A DNA stretch of 64,000 nucleotides, taken from NCBI RefSeq assembly GCF_004138325.1, contig NZ_SBLB01000007.1:277947-341946 (forward strand), in the 5' to 3' direction. Both the position numbers and the translations under genes were made by a program. Shown here piece by piece: positions 9,319 through 18,138 of the stretch. Position 1 is the stretch's first letter. Each line of letters opens with the position of its first letter. Below the pieces are notes generated by a model. It had not been told where the DNA came from. It was given only the letters and a program-made list of their open reading frames with translations, and searched no databases. This DNA comes from Spirosoma sordidisoli (GTDB lineage Bacteria > Bacteroidota > Bacteroidia > Cytophagales > Spirosomataceae).

Positions 9319-9357
9319 AACCGCCTGTAAGTTAACTACTTACAGGCGGTTTTTTTT
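9319..9357 (+). terminator. Rho-independent terminator of tRNA-Leu
   Basis: A 14-base perfect stem (9319-9332 with 9338-9351) with a 5-base loop, followed by a run of Ts to 9357. It starts 7 bases after the tRNA. Confidence 0.93.
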
Positions 9358-9476
9358 GATAAAGTTAAGTCTAGTGCGTTAACGAAATAGAGTATAACCT
9401 ATTGATGTAAAGATGGTTATGAATAGAAATAACTTTGCGGAATAGTTATCTTATGAGATTACGGGAGGTGTCAAGG

Positions 9477-9817
9477 TTCGAAGAGTCGCTGGGTTTGTAG
9501 TTTGGTAATAATAATGAACTGTGGCAGATGAAGAAATCCATAGGCCAGGCCCCTGGTACGAATAGAGCGTGAAAGCCAAGAACCCATTAGACCCATTTCT
9601 GACGACCGGCTTTAATAAAAAGGTACTCCTTCTCAACAACGACACCAGACACGCCATCGACTTTACGATTAAAGTCAATATCTTGGACAACAACACCTGG
9701 ACTATCTACAAAACCACTGCCGTGGGTGCCAAAGGCTACAACCACCATGAGCTTTTCGATAGATTTCTGGCCCTCTGGGTACAGGTCTCATCCAATAAGC
9801 CAGCCAGGAAAGTGTAG
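9477..9817 (+). pseudogene. Decayed 3' remnant of a large secreted sugar-processing protein
   Basis: Read in the frame of 9477, the translation runs FEESLGL, then a TAG stop at 9498-9500 where the family normally has Trp, then FGNNNELWQMKKSIGQAPG to about 9565. A shift of frame then continues as a long segment from about 9569 to 9817 (KAKNPLDPFLTTGFNKKVL onward, with NTWTIYKTTAVGAKGYNHHE). The pattern (W)FG..ELW...DPFLTTGF.KK.L...FTIKV..L..W..Y....V..KGY.HH resembles, from memory, the C-terminal region of large secreted BNR/propeller proteins of sugar utilisation loci. The start, most of the protein and the Trp codon are lost. It lies just before another BNR-like gene, so it may be a dead paralogue. 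Confidence 0.55.
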
Positions 9818-9850
9818 ATATTCCTGATTTATAATTAGGGGTAAAGCCGT

Positions 9851-11734
9851 ATGTTGAATCGCAGTTTTGTTGTGATGAACATGACGAAGTTCGTTTTTGC
9901 GGGACTCTTTTTGTCTTCGCTGGCCAACGCCCAGACCGCGCCCAAAGCGGGTACGGCAGCCATGCCCTTGCAGTACGTCGGCGAGCCTAAATTTGTGGAT
10001 CACCGGCAGATGGACGGGCAGCTCCGCCCCATTCCCGGTACCCAGAACCGCCAGATCCTGCGCGCCAACCGCTCGCATCCACCCGAAACCAACCGGGCGG
10101 GCAACACCTACAACCACGCCCCGATGCTGGCCCATTGGAACGGCAAATTCTACGTGCAATACCTGGCCCATGAATACCAGGAAAACGGCACGCCGACCGA
10201 GACGTACCTGATGAGTTCGGCAGATGGGAAAACCTGGTCGGCACCGTCTTGCACCTTCCCGGCCATTGAGGTGCAGCCGGGGCAGTTCACGATTGCCCAC
10301 CAGCGGATGGGTTTTTATGTGGCCACCGACGGTCGACTGCTCACCCTGTCGTTTTATGGCCTGCCCGACAACCCCAACAACGGACAGGGCATTGGCCGGG
10401 CCGTTCGTGAAATTTATAAAGACGGTCGGTTGGGGCCGATTTATTTCATCCGCTACAACGCCAACAGCAAAATTCCGCAACCGGCCCGTGCCAACTGGTT
10501 TCCGTTTTATAAAACCGCCCCCGATACCGGATTCATTACTGCCTGCGACGAACTGCTCAACAACAAGCTGATGACCCAGCAATGGTGGGAAGAAGACCGC
10601 AGCGACGACGGGTTTTATGCGCTGGCGGGAAACGACGAGTTTTCGGCCAAAGGATTCTGCTTTTTTCACCGGAAAGATGGCAAAGTCGTAGGCCTCTGGA
10701 AAGAAGCCTGGGCGGCCCTGAGCGACGATGAAGGCAAAACCTGGTCGAAACCCGTAGTGATCAGCTCGAAGCCCGAAGGGACTGCCAAAGAATGGGGGCA
10801 GCGGCTCGATAATGGCCGGTATGCGCTGGTGTACAACCCGTCGGGAACGGACGAGCGGCTTCCGCTGGCCATACTCACCAGTGACGATGGCATCACCTTT
10901 ACCAACCTGCGGGTGGTTCACGGCGACATTCCGCCCCTGCGGTTCGCAGGCCGATTCAAAGATATTGGCGCTCAATATGTTCGGGGTATTGCCGAGGGCA
11001 ACGGTAACCCGCCCGGCGATGATCTCTGGGTGGTGTACTCGGTGAATAAAGAAGACCTCTGGATCAGTAAAATTCCGCCCGAAGACCAGGTTAAACTCGT
11101 TGAAAAAGCCACTTATTCGTTTGATGACCAGCCGGTGGGGTCGGAGCCGGTGGGCTGGAATACGTATCAGCCGTATTGGGGCACTGTCAGCGTGGACGAA
11201 GAAAAAGGAAACCGGTTTCTGCTGCTTCAGGACGAAGAACCCTACGATTATGCCAAAGCCATTCGCGTGTTCCCGGAGACCCAAAAGCTGACCGTTCAGT
11301 TCACCCTGCTCGATTACCAGAACGGGCATCTGGAGGTAGATATTACCGATGGGGCTGGGCGCCGACCGGTGCGGATTTACGACCACATTGCCTGGAATTA
11401 CCTGCTGGCCAACCACGGGCGGGGCATGCCGTACCTTCGGCGGCTCGATGCCCAAAAGGATCATACGGTCAGGCTGGATGTCGATGTTGCCAGCCAGACC
11501 TACTCGCTGACGCTGAACGACGAGGTGATTCTGAAGAAAGTCCCCTTTTTTGAACCGGTATCGTCGGTCGAGCGACTTGAGTTTCGTACCGGGCCGTATC
11601 GCCTGACCAACGCGTACTCGTCGGATACGCTGGCCCCCAAAGACGCGGGACTGCCCGGCGCCGACGAAAAACAGGCACGCGGCAACCGCTACAAAATCGA
11701 TTCGGTGATCATCGACACCGCCCCCGTAAAATGA
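9851..11734 (+). CDS. Secreted BNR-repeat (sialidase-like) protein
   Basis: A 627-residue exported protein: signal peptide ending in LSSLANA (ATGs at 9875 and 9881 are alternative starts), then a beta-propeller (about residues 40-430) with several Asp-box-like turns such as SSADGKTWSAP, SDDEGKTWSKP and TSDDGITF, and a C-terminal beta-sandwich (about 440-625) of the carbohydrate-binding/LamG kind. Asp-box propellers occur in sialidases and other exo-glycosidases or lyases; the catalytic arginine triad of true sialidases is not something I can assign here. The stop overlaps the next start by four bases (ATGA), so the two are translated together, pointing to breakdown of an acylated polysaccharide. 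Confidence 0.75.
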   Translation: MLNRSFVVMNMTKFVFAGLFLSSLANAQTAPKAGTAAMPLQYVGEPKFVDHRQMDGQLRPIPGTQNRQILRANRSHPPETNRAGNTYNHAPMLAHWNGKFYVQYLAHEYQENGTPTETYLMSSADGKTWSAPSCTFPAIEVQPGQFTIAHQRMGFYVATDGRLLTLSFYGLPDNPNNGQGIGRAVREIYKDGRLGPIYFIRYNANSKIPQPARANWFPFYKTAPDTGFITACDELLNNKLMTQQWWEEDRSDDGFYALAGNDEFSAKGFCFFHRKDGKVVGLWKEAWAALSDDEGKTWSKPVVISSKPEGTAKEWGQRLDNGRYALVYNPSGTDERLPLAILTSDDGITFTNLRVVHGDIPPLRFAGRFKDIGAQYVRGIAEGNGNPPGDDLWVVYSVNKEDLWISKIPPEDQVKLVEKATYSFDDQPVGSEPVGWNTYQPYWGTVSVDEEKGNRFLLLQDEEPYDYAKAIRVFPETQKLTVQFTLLDYQNGHLEVDITDGAGRRPVRIYDHIAWNYLLANHGRGMPYLRRLDAQKDHTVRLDVDVASQTYSLTLNDEVILKKVPFFEPVSSVERLEFRTGPYRLTNAYSSDTLAPKDAGLPGADEKQARGNRYKIDSVIIDTAPVK

Positions 11735-13452
11735 TGTGGCAACGTACCTGGTTTATCGGTGTATGGGTCATCCAACTGGCTGTTTGTCAGGCACAACCGA
11801 TTATCCGAATCGTGCCGATGGGCAACTCCATTACGCAGGGCGCAGGCGCACCCGGCGGGTACCGGAAACCCCTGCACGAGTTGCTCATCAAAGCGGGTTA
11901 TGCCGTTGATTTTCGGGGACGGTTCACCACCAACAGCGACCGGCTGACCGACCCGGAGCACGAAGGCCGGTCGGGCTGGCAGATTACCGCAACGGCCTTT
12001 ACCGACGGGGTTGCGCTCGACGGACAAACCCGCAGCGGCCTGCTCGATGATTTGCCGACCGCGCTGGATAGCAGCCTGCCGCCCAGCCCCACGCCCACCG
12101 TAGATGTGATTTTGCTCGAAATTGGCACCAACGACCTGCAACACCGGGTGGCTCCGCAGGGCGACTCGACCCGGATTGTGCCGCACGCGATCAGCCGCCT
12201 GACGACCCTGATTGGGGACATTCACCAACGGCGACCAACGGCTCAGGTGTTGCTGAGTACCCTCACGCCCATGACAACCCAATGGCGGGGAATCAGCGCG
12301 GCCACGGCCAGTCGGGTGCCGGTCTTCAACCGCCTGTTGCCCGCTCTGGTCCAGGTACTTCGTCAGGAAGGCGTACCGATTCGGTTGGTCGATCAGTACG
12401 CTAACTTCATAGCCGCCAATGGTACCGCCCAACACCTCATCGACGGTCTTCATCCTGATTCGACGGGCTACCGGCTCATGGCCAACACCTGGCTGGCTGG
12501 TATTCAGCAGGTGGTTGCGCCAGTAACGGCACCAGCAAAGGAATCCCCGTTCTGGTCGGTCCCGTTTCGGCAGGTACGTATTCCGTCCCGGCTGGATGGA
12601 GCGGTGCAGCCCGCTTTTTTCTACGCCAGTCAGCAGCCCCGCCCGCAGCCGCTGGTGGTGAGCCTGCATACCTGGAGTGGTGACTACAGGCAGGTTGATT
12701 CGCTGGCTCTGCTGGCCCGTAGGCGCGACTGGAATTATATTCACCCCAATTTTCGGGGGCCAAACCGAACGACCAACGCCTGTTGCAGCCAGTATGCGCT
12801 CCAGGATATGGAAGACGCCATCGATTACGCTATTGCCAACGGCAACGTTGATACGAGTCAGATTCACGTCATCGGGGTGAGTGGGGGCGGCTATGCTACG
12901 CTTTGTCTGTACATGAAAACCAGACGGGCCATCAACAGCTTTTCGGCCTGGGTGCCCATTACGAATCTCGTCGACTGGTATTACGAAACCATGTCGCGCG
13001 ATCCAAAACACACGCAGGATATTCTGGATTGTGTGGGGCAGACGGGGAACAGCCTGAACGTACCCGAAGCCCAAAGCCGGTCGCCTTACTTCATGAAAAC
13101 GCCCGTTGCCCGCCGTCGGCATAGTCGGTTGCACCTGTTTGCGGGCGTACACGACGGGTACACCGGGGCCGTGCCCATCACCCAGACGATCCTGTTTTTC
13201 AACAAACTGGTGAGCGATTTTACGGGATCGGCCAACCATCCTCAGCAAGTCGATGCCGCCACCATTCAGGCGTTGCTGACCCGGCGGGGCCACGACCGGC
13301 GAACCGGCGAAAAGCTGGCCAATGGTCGGGCGGTAATCCTGAAGCGATCCCTGCCAGCCGCCGACCTGCTCATTTTCGAGGGTACGCACGAGATGTTGCT
13401 CAACGAAGCCTGGAACGTGCTGACTAGACAGGCTCAGGTACGTTCGCGCTGA
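11731..13452 (+). CDS. Two-domain esterase: SGNH hydrolase fused to an alpha/beta hydrolase
   Basis: A 573-residue secreted protein with two separate esterase domains. After a signal peptide (residues 1-22), an SGNH domain (about 25-255) shows MGNSITQGAG (nucleophile Ser33), LEIGTNDL and DGLHPDSTGYR. A linker leads to a prolyl-oligopeptidase-like alpha/beta hydrolase (about 275-570) with the nucleophile elbow GVSGGGYA (Ser384), a likely acid in FAGVHDGYTG and a His near EGTHEM. The pair of nucleophiles suggests removal of two kinds of ester, such as acetyl and feruloyl or methyl groups, from one polysaccharide; this is inference. Coupled to the upstream BNR gene by ATGA. Confidence 0.8.
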   Translation: MMWQRTWFIGVWVIQLAVCQAQPIIRIVPMGNSITQGAGAPGGYRKPLHELLIKAGYAVDFRGRFTTNSDRLTDPEHEGRSGWQITATAFTDGVALDGQTRSGLLDDLPTALDSSLPPSPTPTVDVILLEIGTNDLQHRVAPQGDSTRIVPHAISRLTTLIGDIHQRRPTAQVLLSTLTPMTTQWRGISAATASRVPVFNRLLPALVQVLRQEGVPIRLVDQYANFIAANGTAQHLIDGLHPDSTGYRLMANTWLAGIQQVVAPVTAPAKESPFWSVPFRQVRIPSRLDGAVQPAFFYASQQPRPQPLVVSLHTWSGDYRQVDSLALLARRRDWNYIHPNFRGPNRTTNACCSQYALQDMEDAIDYAIANGNVDTSQIHVIGVSGGGYATLCLYMKTRRAINSFSAWVPITNLVDWYYETMSRDPKHTQDILDCVGQTGNSLNVPEAQSRSPYFMKTPVARRRHSRLHLFAGVHDGYTGAVPITQTILFFNKLVSDFTGSANHPQQVDAATIQALLTRRGHDRRTGEKLANGRAVILKRSLPAADLLIFEGTHEMLLNEAWNVLTRQAQVRSR

Positions 13453-13459
13453 ATACGAT

Positions 13460-13606
13460 ATGGGCAGCCCCTGGCGCCGTATTAAATCGACCCAGGCAAC
13501 GATGCTTTTTGAAGCTGGCTACCAACTGCTGCTGCAGGCCGGCCCGACTGTGTTTTACAGGCGGAGCCAGCACACCAAACTATTGTTCAATGACAGTGCC
13601 TTTTAA
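13460..13606 (+). other. Short open frame of 48 codons, possible gene tail
   Basis: An ATG at 13460 opens a frame to a TAA at 13604-13606. Its end (EAGYQLLLQAGPTVFYRRSQ) has protein-like composition and might be the surviving C-terminus of a lost gene, but I do not recognise it. It overlaps the stop of the convergent lipoprotein gene. Probably not expressed as such. Confidence 0.2.
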
Positions 13607-14757
13607 TCCGCTGCATACTGCCAGAAGTCCTTCAGCGGTTTTACGTAGATTCCACCATTCGATGTCGTAAGATACACCTTGCCCTCATATTGAGCCAGCC
13701 CCGTAATTGTACCTCTGAATTCAGGAACCCCGGTCAGCCGGAGTGTTTTGACTTGATTTGACTCAACGTCATATTCTTGTAATCTCTGATGGAGATAAAC
13801 TGTAACCAATCGATTGTCGATCTGATGAAAAGACGAGAAGGTAGCTCCATACAAATTAGCATTCGTTAACTCATACAGACTTGACCAGCTTTGACCTTTG
13901 TCGGTTGATTTATATAGTCTTAACGGACTGTTCAGAGGGCCACCGACCGCATAGAGCGCATTGTTGAACAGAAACACGTTTTGTACACCTACTCTTGGCA
14001 AGACTGTTTTCAGTTGGCCAGTTGGACCAATTCGTTGCAACTCGCCCATGAGTGTACTGGCAATTAGATTGTCTCCCACATAGTTTCGAGCTGCTTCGAC
14101 AAAAAGCAGATCCTCAAACGCATATAGGCCCCAGAACATGGGTACAAATGTTGAGTCACTTAACACAATCGGGTGGCCAATTTTACCATCTGGCGAGTTA
14201 CGAACAGCTCTTCCGTTATCGTCTAATTGCAGGCAGTATAGATATCTAGGTGCTGTCACTGCGTCGAGTTCCACTACGAGTAAACCAGACGAGTTAATGG
14301 TAATGGAGGACCGCCGTGAAAAAGCTACGCGACCATTTGGGGTTACGGGAAGGTTAAAGTCGGCCAATCTAATCGTAAATGGTGGCTGATTGGGTTGTCG
14401 GTAGGGAAATGCCTGAATGGTATTCTCTGAAGTAATCGCATAAGCGACACCTTGGTAGAAGGTAGGCCGAATACTGCTCCAATAGTCATTGAAAAGTGAA
14501 TAAATGTAGTGAGTAGGTTGTGGGTTATTTTTTCGAAGCAATGTGAATCCGTTCTGCTTCATCAAAATAAGTCCCGCACTATCAGCGTATACGCCTAGCG
14601 CTGTTCGATCTGATGAGCCAAACAGGGAGTCCACATTTTGCCAGTTAATTACAGCAGGCGCTTTGATAATCGGCACTAAATTGTCAGAAGAGGCCTGTTT
14701 ACAGCTGATATGCCCCACAAAGAGCAACACCAGCCAGCTATATATTGCTGGTTTCAT
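13603..14757 (-). CDS. Propeller-type lipoprotein of unknown function
   Basis: A 384-residue lipoprotein: the start at 14757 gives a signal sequence ending in VGHISC, a fair lipobox. The body has repeated strand-turn units with Asp-box-like turns (YKSTDKGQSWSSL, YADSAGLILMKQNGF), as in BNR or YCF48-type propellers, so a surface binding or scaffold role is likely. No catalytic residues can be named. Its base composition is poorer in GC than neighbouring genes, which hints at transfer. Confidence 0.6.
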   Translation of the reverse strand: MKPAIYSWLVLLFVGHISCKQASSDNLVPIIKAPAVINWQNVDSLFGSSDRTALGVYADSAGLILMKQNGFTLLRKNNPQPTHYIYSLFNDYWSSIRPTFYQGVAYAITSENTIQAFPYRQPNQPPFTIRLADFNLPVTPNGRVAFSRRSSITINSSGLLVVELDAVTAPRYLYCLQLDDNGRAVRNSPDGKIGHPIVLSDSTFVPMFWGLYAFEDLLFVEAARNYVGDNLIASTLMGELQRIGPTGQLKTVLPRVGVQNVFLFNNALYAVGGPLNSPLRLYKSTDKGQSWSSLYELTNANLYGATFSSFHQIDNRLVTVYLHQRLQEYDVESNQVKTLRLTGVPEFRGTITGLAQYEGKVYLTTSNGGIYVKPLKDFWQYAAD

Positions 14758-15088
14758 AAGGCTTATTAGTAGGAAGGTAAGCTTATATTCAAATCTATTT
14801 CTTTGAAAGAAAGGTAAATAAGTAAAATTACTTATCAAATAAACTGGTTTCGTTCACAAGTTAACTACAACTTTAAGTGACACAATTCTGGTCGTTCAAA
14901 ACAGAATGTAGTGCCCAGCATACAAATAGAGAACCATACCAGAAATGGCACTGTTTGCAGAAGCGTTCTATAAAGAGGAATTACAGTGCTCGTCTAAAGG
15001 TAGAAAGGGGCTACTTCGATGGATGAGCAACCTTCTTTTAAAAAAGTTAAACAGCACTTTAGTCGAACTACGATCAGGCCCTATTCAT
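14758..15088. other. AT-rich intergenic stretch
   Basis: About 330 bases between two minus-strand genes. Weak open frames occur (for example 14945-15157 on the plus strand, which runs into the phosphatase gene), but none has coding character. I see no terminator, RNA gene or repeat here. Confidence 0.4.
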
Positions 15089-15745
15089 TTACCGAACAGC
15101 GCTACGTACCCATTGATCAAACGCGTCAGTGGAAATAAAGAGTTGGTCCGGTTGTAAAGCCCTTAACTCCTCAACGTTGGTGGTTTCGGCCCAGGCCGCG
15201 CTAACAACGGAGATGCCAGCCTGTCTTGACGCGAGAATGTCGCTGGGGGCGTCGCCTACGTACCAGACCTGCCCGGTGTTTATATCAGGCCATTGAGACA
15301 GGATCGACCGGATACCATCCACTTTTCGGGGGCCGTGAATCCAACCCGTTTCGATAAAGTCGAAATAATGGCTGAGCTTGAAGTAACGCAACGAAATAGC
15401 TGTGCTTTGAGGGCCTTTGCCAGTGACCAGACCTAACCGAATTCCTTCGTTTCTGAGATGCTGAAGCAGTTCTGGTATTCCCGCAAACGGTGTTGGGCAC
15501 AGTGCGTGCAGTTGCTCGTACTGCGTGATATAACTGGCGACTCCTTCCTGGTAGTGCGTTGGTACCAACGCCTGAATGGTTCCCTCTTCAGAAGGACCGA
15601 ACGTGGCTATAATTTCCTGATCGGTGAGTACCCGATTAGCCAGCGGCTCAACGGCTCGGCGGAAGGCCTGAATACACAAGGGAAGCGTATTGGCCAGAGT
15701 GCCGTCCAAATCAAATACTAAGGCCTTGATGGGGTTTTTATGCAT
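15089..15745 (-). CDS. HAD-superfamily phosphatase (phosphoglycolate phosphatase-like)
   Basis: A 218-residue cytoplasmic hydrolase. HAD motif I is VFDLDGTLAN (nucleophile and general-acid aspartates), motif II LGLVTGKG, motif III lysine in PRKVDGIRS, and motif IV VGDAPSDILASRQAG. The helical cap between motifs I and II (about residues 20-85) makes it a subclass I member similar to Gph/PpaX. Substrate likely a small phosphorylated metabolite; the sequence does not say which. Confidence 0.85.
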   Translation of the reverse strand: MHKNPIKALVFDLDGTLANTLPLCIQAFRRAVEPLANRVLTDQEIIATFGPSEEGTIQALVPTHYQEGVASYITQYEQLHALCPTPFAGIPELLQHLRNEGIRLGLVTGKGPQSTAISLRYFKLSHYFDFIETGWIHGPRKVDGIRSILSQWPDINTGQVWYVGDAPSDILASRQAGISVVSAAWAETTNVEELRALQPDQLFISTDAFDQWVRSAVR

Positions 15746-15804
15746 CTCAACGCAGTTTATTCAGTCAATCGAGGATTGAAAACGGTCCTTTCTGTCATCT
15801 CAAT

Positions 15805-15863
15805 GAAGGAGGGATCTTTCCAAGCCGGACGTGATGTCAGCCTCACCCGAAGATCCCTCCTTC
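15805..15863. repeat. REP-like palindromic intergenic element
   Basis: A perfect 14-base inverted repeat (GAAGGAGGGATCTT at 15805-15818 with its complement at 15850-15863) in the sequence context TGTCATCTCAATGAAGGAGG...TCCTTCGGATGATAAAAAAA. This wording is like palindromic elements dispersed in many Bacteroidota genomes. The A run after it could make it a terminator for the minus-strand gene that begins further right, but it lies upstream of the HAD gene and downstream of the VioB-like gene, where it could serve as neither precisely. Confidence 0.55.
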
Positions 15864-15960
15864 GGATGATAAAAAAAGAACATAATGGTTTGATTAGTAG
15901 TGGTTTACTTTAGTGGTCGTTGCAGCTCAGAGTATCGTTTGGCATTGTTTCCTGAACATA

Positions 15961-18033
15961 CTACGCTTGGCCGGGGGGCAGAGACTGGCTCTGTAGCTGG
16001 GATACCCACTGGCAGAATAGCTGCCATTTGGCCATCGGCATGTCCCGGCTCGACGGCATGTAGGTGGCCGACGACCAGTTGGCGGGGTCCATCCGTTGCC
16101 AGATGAACGGCCATCCCCGGCTGAAATACGCTTCTGTGAACGGAGTAATCAGCGACGCCTTGGGAAACACCAGATCATAGGCCATCAGGAGTTCCTGATA
16201 CAGAAAATCGAACGGGATGGGTTGGGGATAGTCCGGATGGGCAGGGTTGAGGTAGGGGCCGTAATCGGGCGCGGGCAATATCCGCAGGCTAACGAAGAAA
16301 CCCGTTCTGATCAGGTCGGCCAAGAGGTTGTCGGAAACCGTAGCCGATGCCCCCGGATAGAACACATACATACAGTTAGCCGCCTGATCGGTAGGGAAGA
16401 CGAGCGCCTGGCCATTCTGAAAATGGCTGGTTTTCAGAAACTGACTAACGGCCGCCGACGAACCGGATTGAGTGATGGTAAGCGCCATGATGGTCATGGG
16501 CACGGGTTCGGTCAGGGGCTGGCCGCGTCGGTAAACACTGACCCGGCAGGGCTCCTGCCCGGGGCCGTAGCTTCTGTACCCCCGGCTGGCATCCTGCCCC
16601 TGATCGGTATACAGACCCGACTCGTCGGCAATAGCCATGTACTCGTTTTCGAGCAGGTAGGTCGGCGGGTCGTCCGGATCGGGCCGGGCTGATCGGGCAC
16701 GTATGGCTAGTAAGCCCTTGTCAACGTCTGCTTCGGTCAGCGCCAGCGACGGATCTATGACGATATCAAGAACCCCACCCGTTTGCAGCAGTCGTTCCCG
16801 GCTCAGGTGGTGAGTGTCTATCTGAAAGGTACCGAGGGTTACGTCGGCCCGGCCAGGTCGGATAAGGTCCAGCGAGAGGGCACCCAGCGGGTAAGTTTCG
16901 TACCGGAGCGGCTGTTGACTGAGTTGCGTTTCGGGAATGCTGCCCAGCAAGTCCAGGCGTACCCGGCCTTTGGCATGATCGACCCGGCAGACTACGGATG
17001 AAAGGGTTTTATCGGACAAATAAGGCTTGTCGGGTACTAGTATCCGGCCCATCGTCATCGACTTCAGCTCGCCTTCGTACCAGGGCGTGAGGCTCCCCGA
17101 AACAGTGGCCGTGGCCGGATTGGCTTTGGTACCCAGCGCCGAATAATCGGGGTGTTGGTTTTCCTGAACCTCGAACAGATTATAACGGATCAGCACCCCC
17201 GCCAGCGGCTCCTGCCGGTGATTGTATTCCTGAAACAGACGCATGAGTGGTGACGCCGGCCCACCATCTAGTTCCTTTAGGGGCAGGGCCATGAAAAAGG
17301 TACCCGAGCTGCTGAAGACCCCCGCCTGATTGACGATTCTGTGCAGATTCAAATGCCGCAGGGAGCCTTTGTAAGGTCTGCCTGACAACAACACGCTGTC
17401 CGGCTGCCGAACCCGGATCGAGTCGCAGAAGACCTGGCTGAACATGGCCAGGCTGGGCAATACGTCGATCATGACGGCCGTAGTCTGGCCGGCGTCGTTA
17501 TCGAAGCTGATAACCGCATCCAGTAGCCGGGCGATGGTGGACGGACAGGTGGCCGACTCGGGTGTAAACAACTGCTCATCGGTTGTTGCTACGCTTCTTA
17601 TCCGTACGTCGCGGAAGCCGAACTCCATGCCGCCGTAATAATTCCAGCCAGCTGGCAAATGGCCGCGGAGGGGTTTGCCCGTCCGTTTAATCGTAACCAG
17701 CTCGTATAGCGCGTGGTAAGCGGTGTCGAGCGGGGAGCTGCCCAGGGGCGTTGTGGCCCAGTCGGTGAATGTCTGGCGGGTGTTGATCGGCTCCAGGTCG
17801 ATATACCGCTGATTGCCGTCTTCCCGGATGACCTGACCCGGCGGAACAGGCAAACCGCCCAGTTTATGGAGCGCGAGCAGATCGGTAGACAGGTAGATAC
17901 GAGGGGGGAGAAAGGCCCTGATCTGAATGGGATCGTAGGTTACCAGCGGCAGCAGTATGTTGTTATTGGCCGTGCCGGGGTTAATGAAAGCCTGGCCCGA
18001 GAAGTTGACGCGCGGAAAATCAAACTGACTCAT
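15961..18033 (-). CDS. Stand-alone homologue of the N-terminal half of VioB
   Basis: A 690-residue protein with no signal peptide. Two regions match what I recall of VioB (iminophenyl-pyruvate dimer synthase of violacein synthesis): the start FDFPRVNFSGQAFINPGTANN resembles VioB DFPRIHFRGWARVNAPTAN, and the end FLYQELLMAYDLVFPKASL then WQRMDPANWSSATYMPSSRD resembles VioB FLYRHVMAYYELVYPFMSD, WQMCDPQNRNKSYYMPSTRE. VioB then continues with a ferritin-like iron domain of about 400 residues; here the protein stops. So it keeps the beta-rich N-terminal region but lacks the iron-binding catalytic part. It is divergent from the unknown gene at 18139. A role in indole-dimer chemistry would need a separate ferritin-like partner, and none is in this window. 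Confidence 0.6.
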   Translation of the reverse strand: MSQFDFPRVNFSGQAFINPGTANNNILLPLVTYDPIQIRAFLPPRIYLSTDLLALHKLGGLPVPPGQVIREDGNQRYIDLEPINTRQTFTDWATTPLGSSPLDTAYHALYELVTIKRTGKPLRGHLPAGWNYYGGMEFGFRDVRIRSVATTDEQLFTPESATCPSTIARLLDAVISFDNDAGQTTAVMIDVLPSLAMFSQVFCDSIRVRQPDSVLLSGRPYKGSLRHLNLHRIVNQAGVFSSSGTFFMALPLKELDGGPASPLMRLFQEYNHRQEPLAGVLIRYNLFEVQENQHPDYSALGTKANPATATVSGSLTPWYEGELKSMTMGRILVPDKPYLSDKTLSSVVCRVDHAKGRVRLDLLGSIPETQLSQQPLRYETYPLGALSLDLIRPGRADVTLGTFQIDTHHLSRERLLQTGGVLDIVIDPSLALTEADVDKGLLAIRARSARPDPDDPPTYLLENEYMAIADESGLYTDQGQDASRGYRSYGPGQEPCRVSVYRRGQPLTEPVPMTIMALTITQSGSSAAVSQFLKTSHFQNGQALVFPTDQAANCMYVFYPGASATVSDNLLADLIRTGFFVSLRILPAPDYGPYLNPAHPDYPQPIPFDFLYQELLMAYDLVFPKASLITPFTEAYFSRGWPFIWQRMDPANWSSATYMPSSRDMPMAKWQLFCQWVSQLQSQSLPPGQA

Positions 18034-18138
18034 ATCGACTCAAAAGATTACAAGCATTACGGTTATATTTATCGGCTGCCGCCACTGGCCTGCCAAAGCC
18101 CTGTTGCGGCCAGCTTCCGGCCTTATCCACGACCTGCC

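Noticed and set aside
9229-9817. tRNA-Leu as an integration site for a mobile element
   Set aside because: No integrase and no duplicate of the tRNA end found downstream; the region after it is a gene remnant and a coupled enzyme pair.
9788-11464. Long open frame on the minus strand
   Set aside because: It lies antisense to the BNR gene and its translation shows no domain; it is a product of the codon pattern of the real gene.
11689-13389. Long open frame on the minus strand
   Set aside because: Antisense to the two-domain esterase, low-complexity translation, no recognisable product.
14945-15157. 70-codon frame overlapping the HAD phosphatase
   Set aside because: Overlaps the real gene's end and has no features of a protein family.
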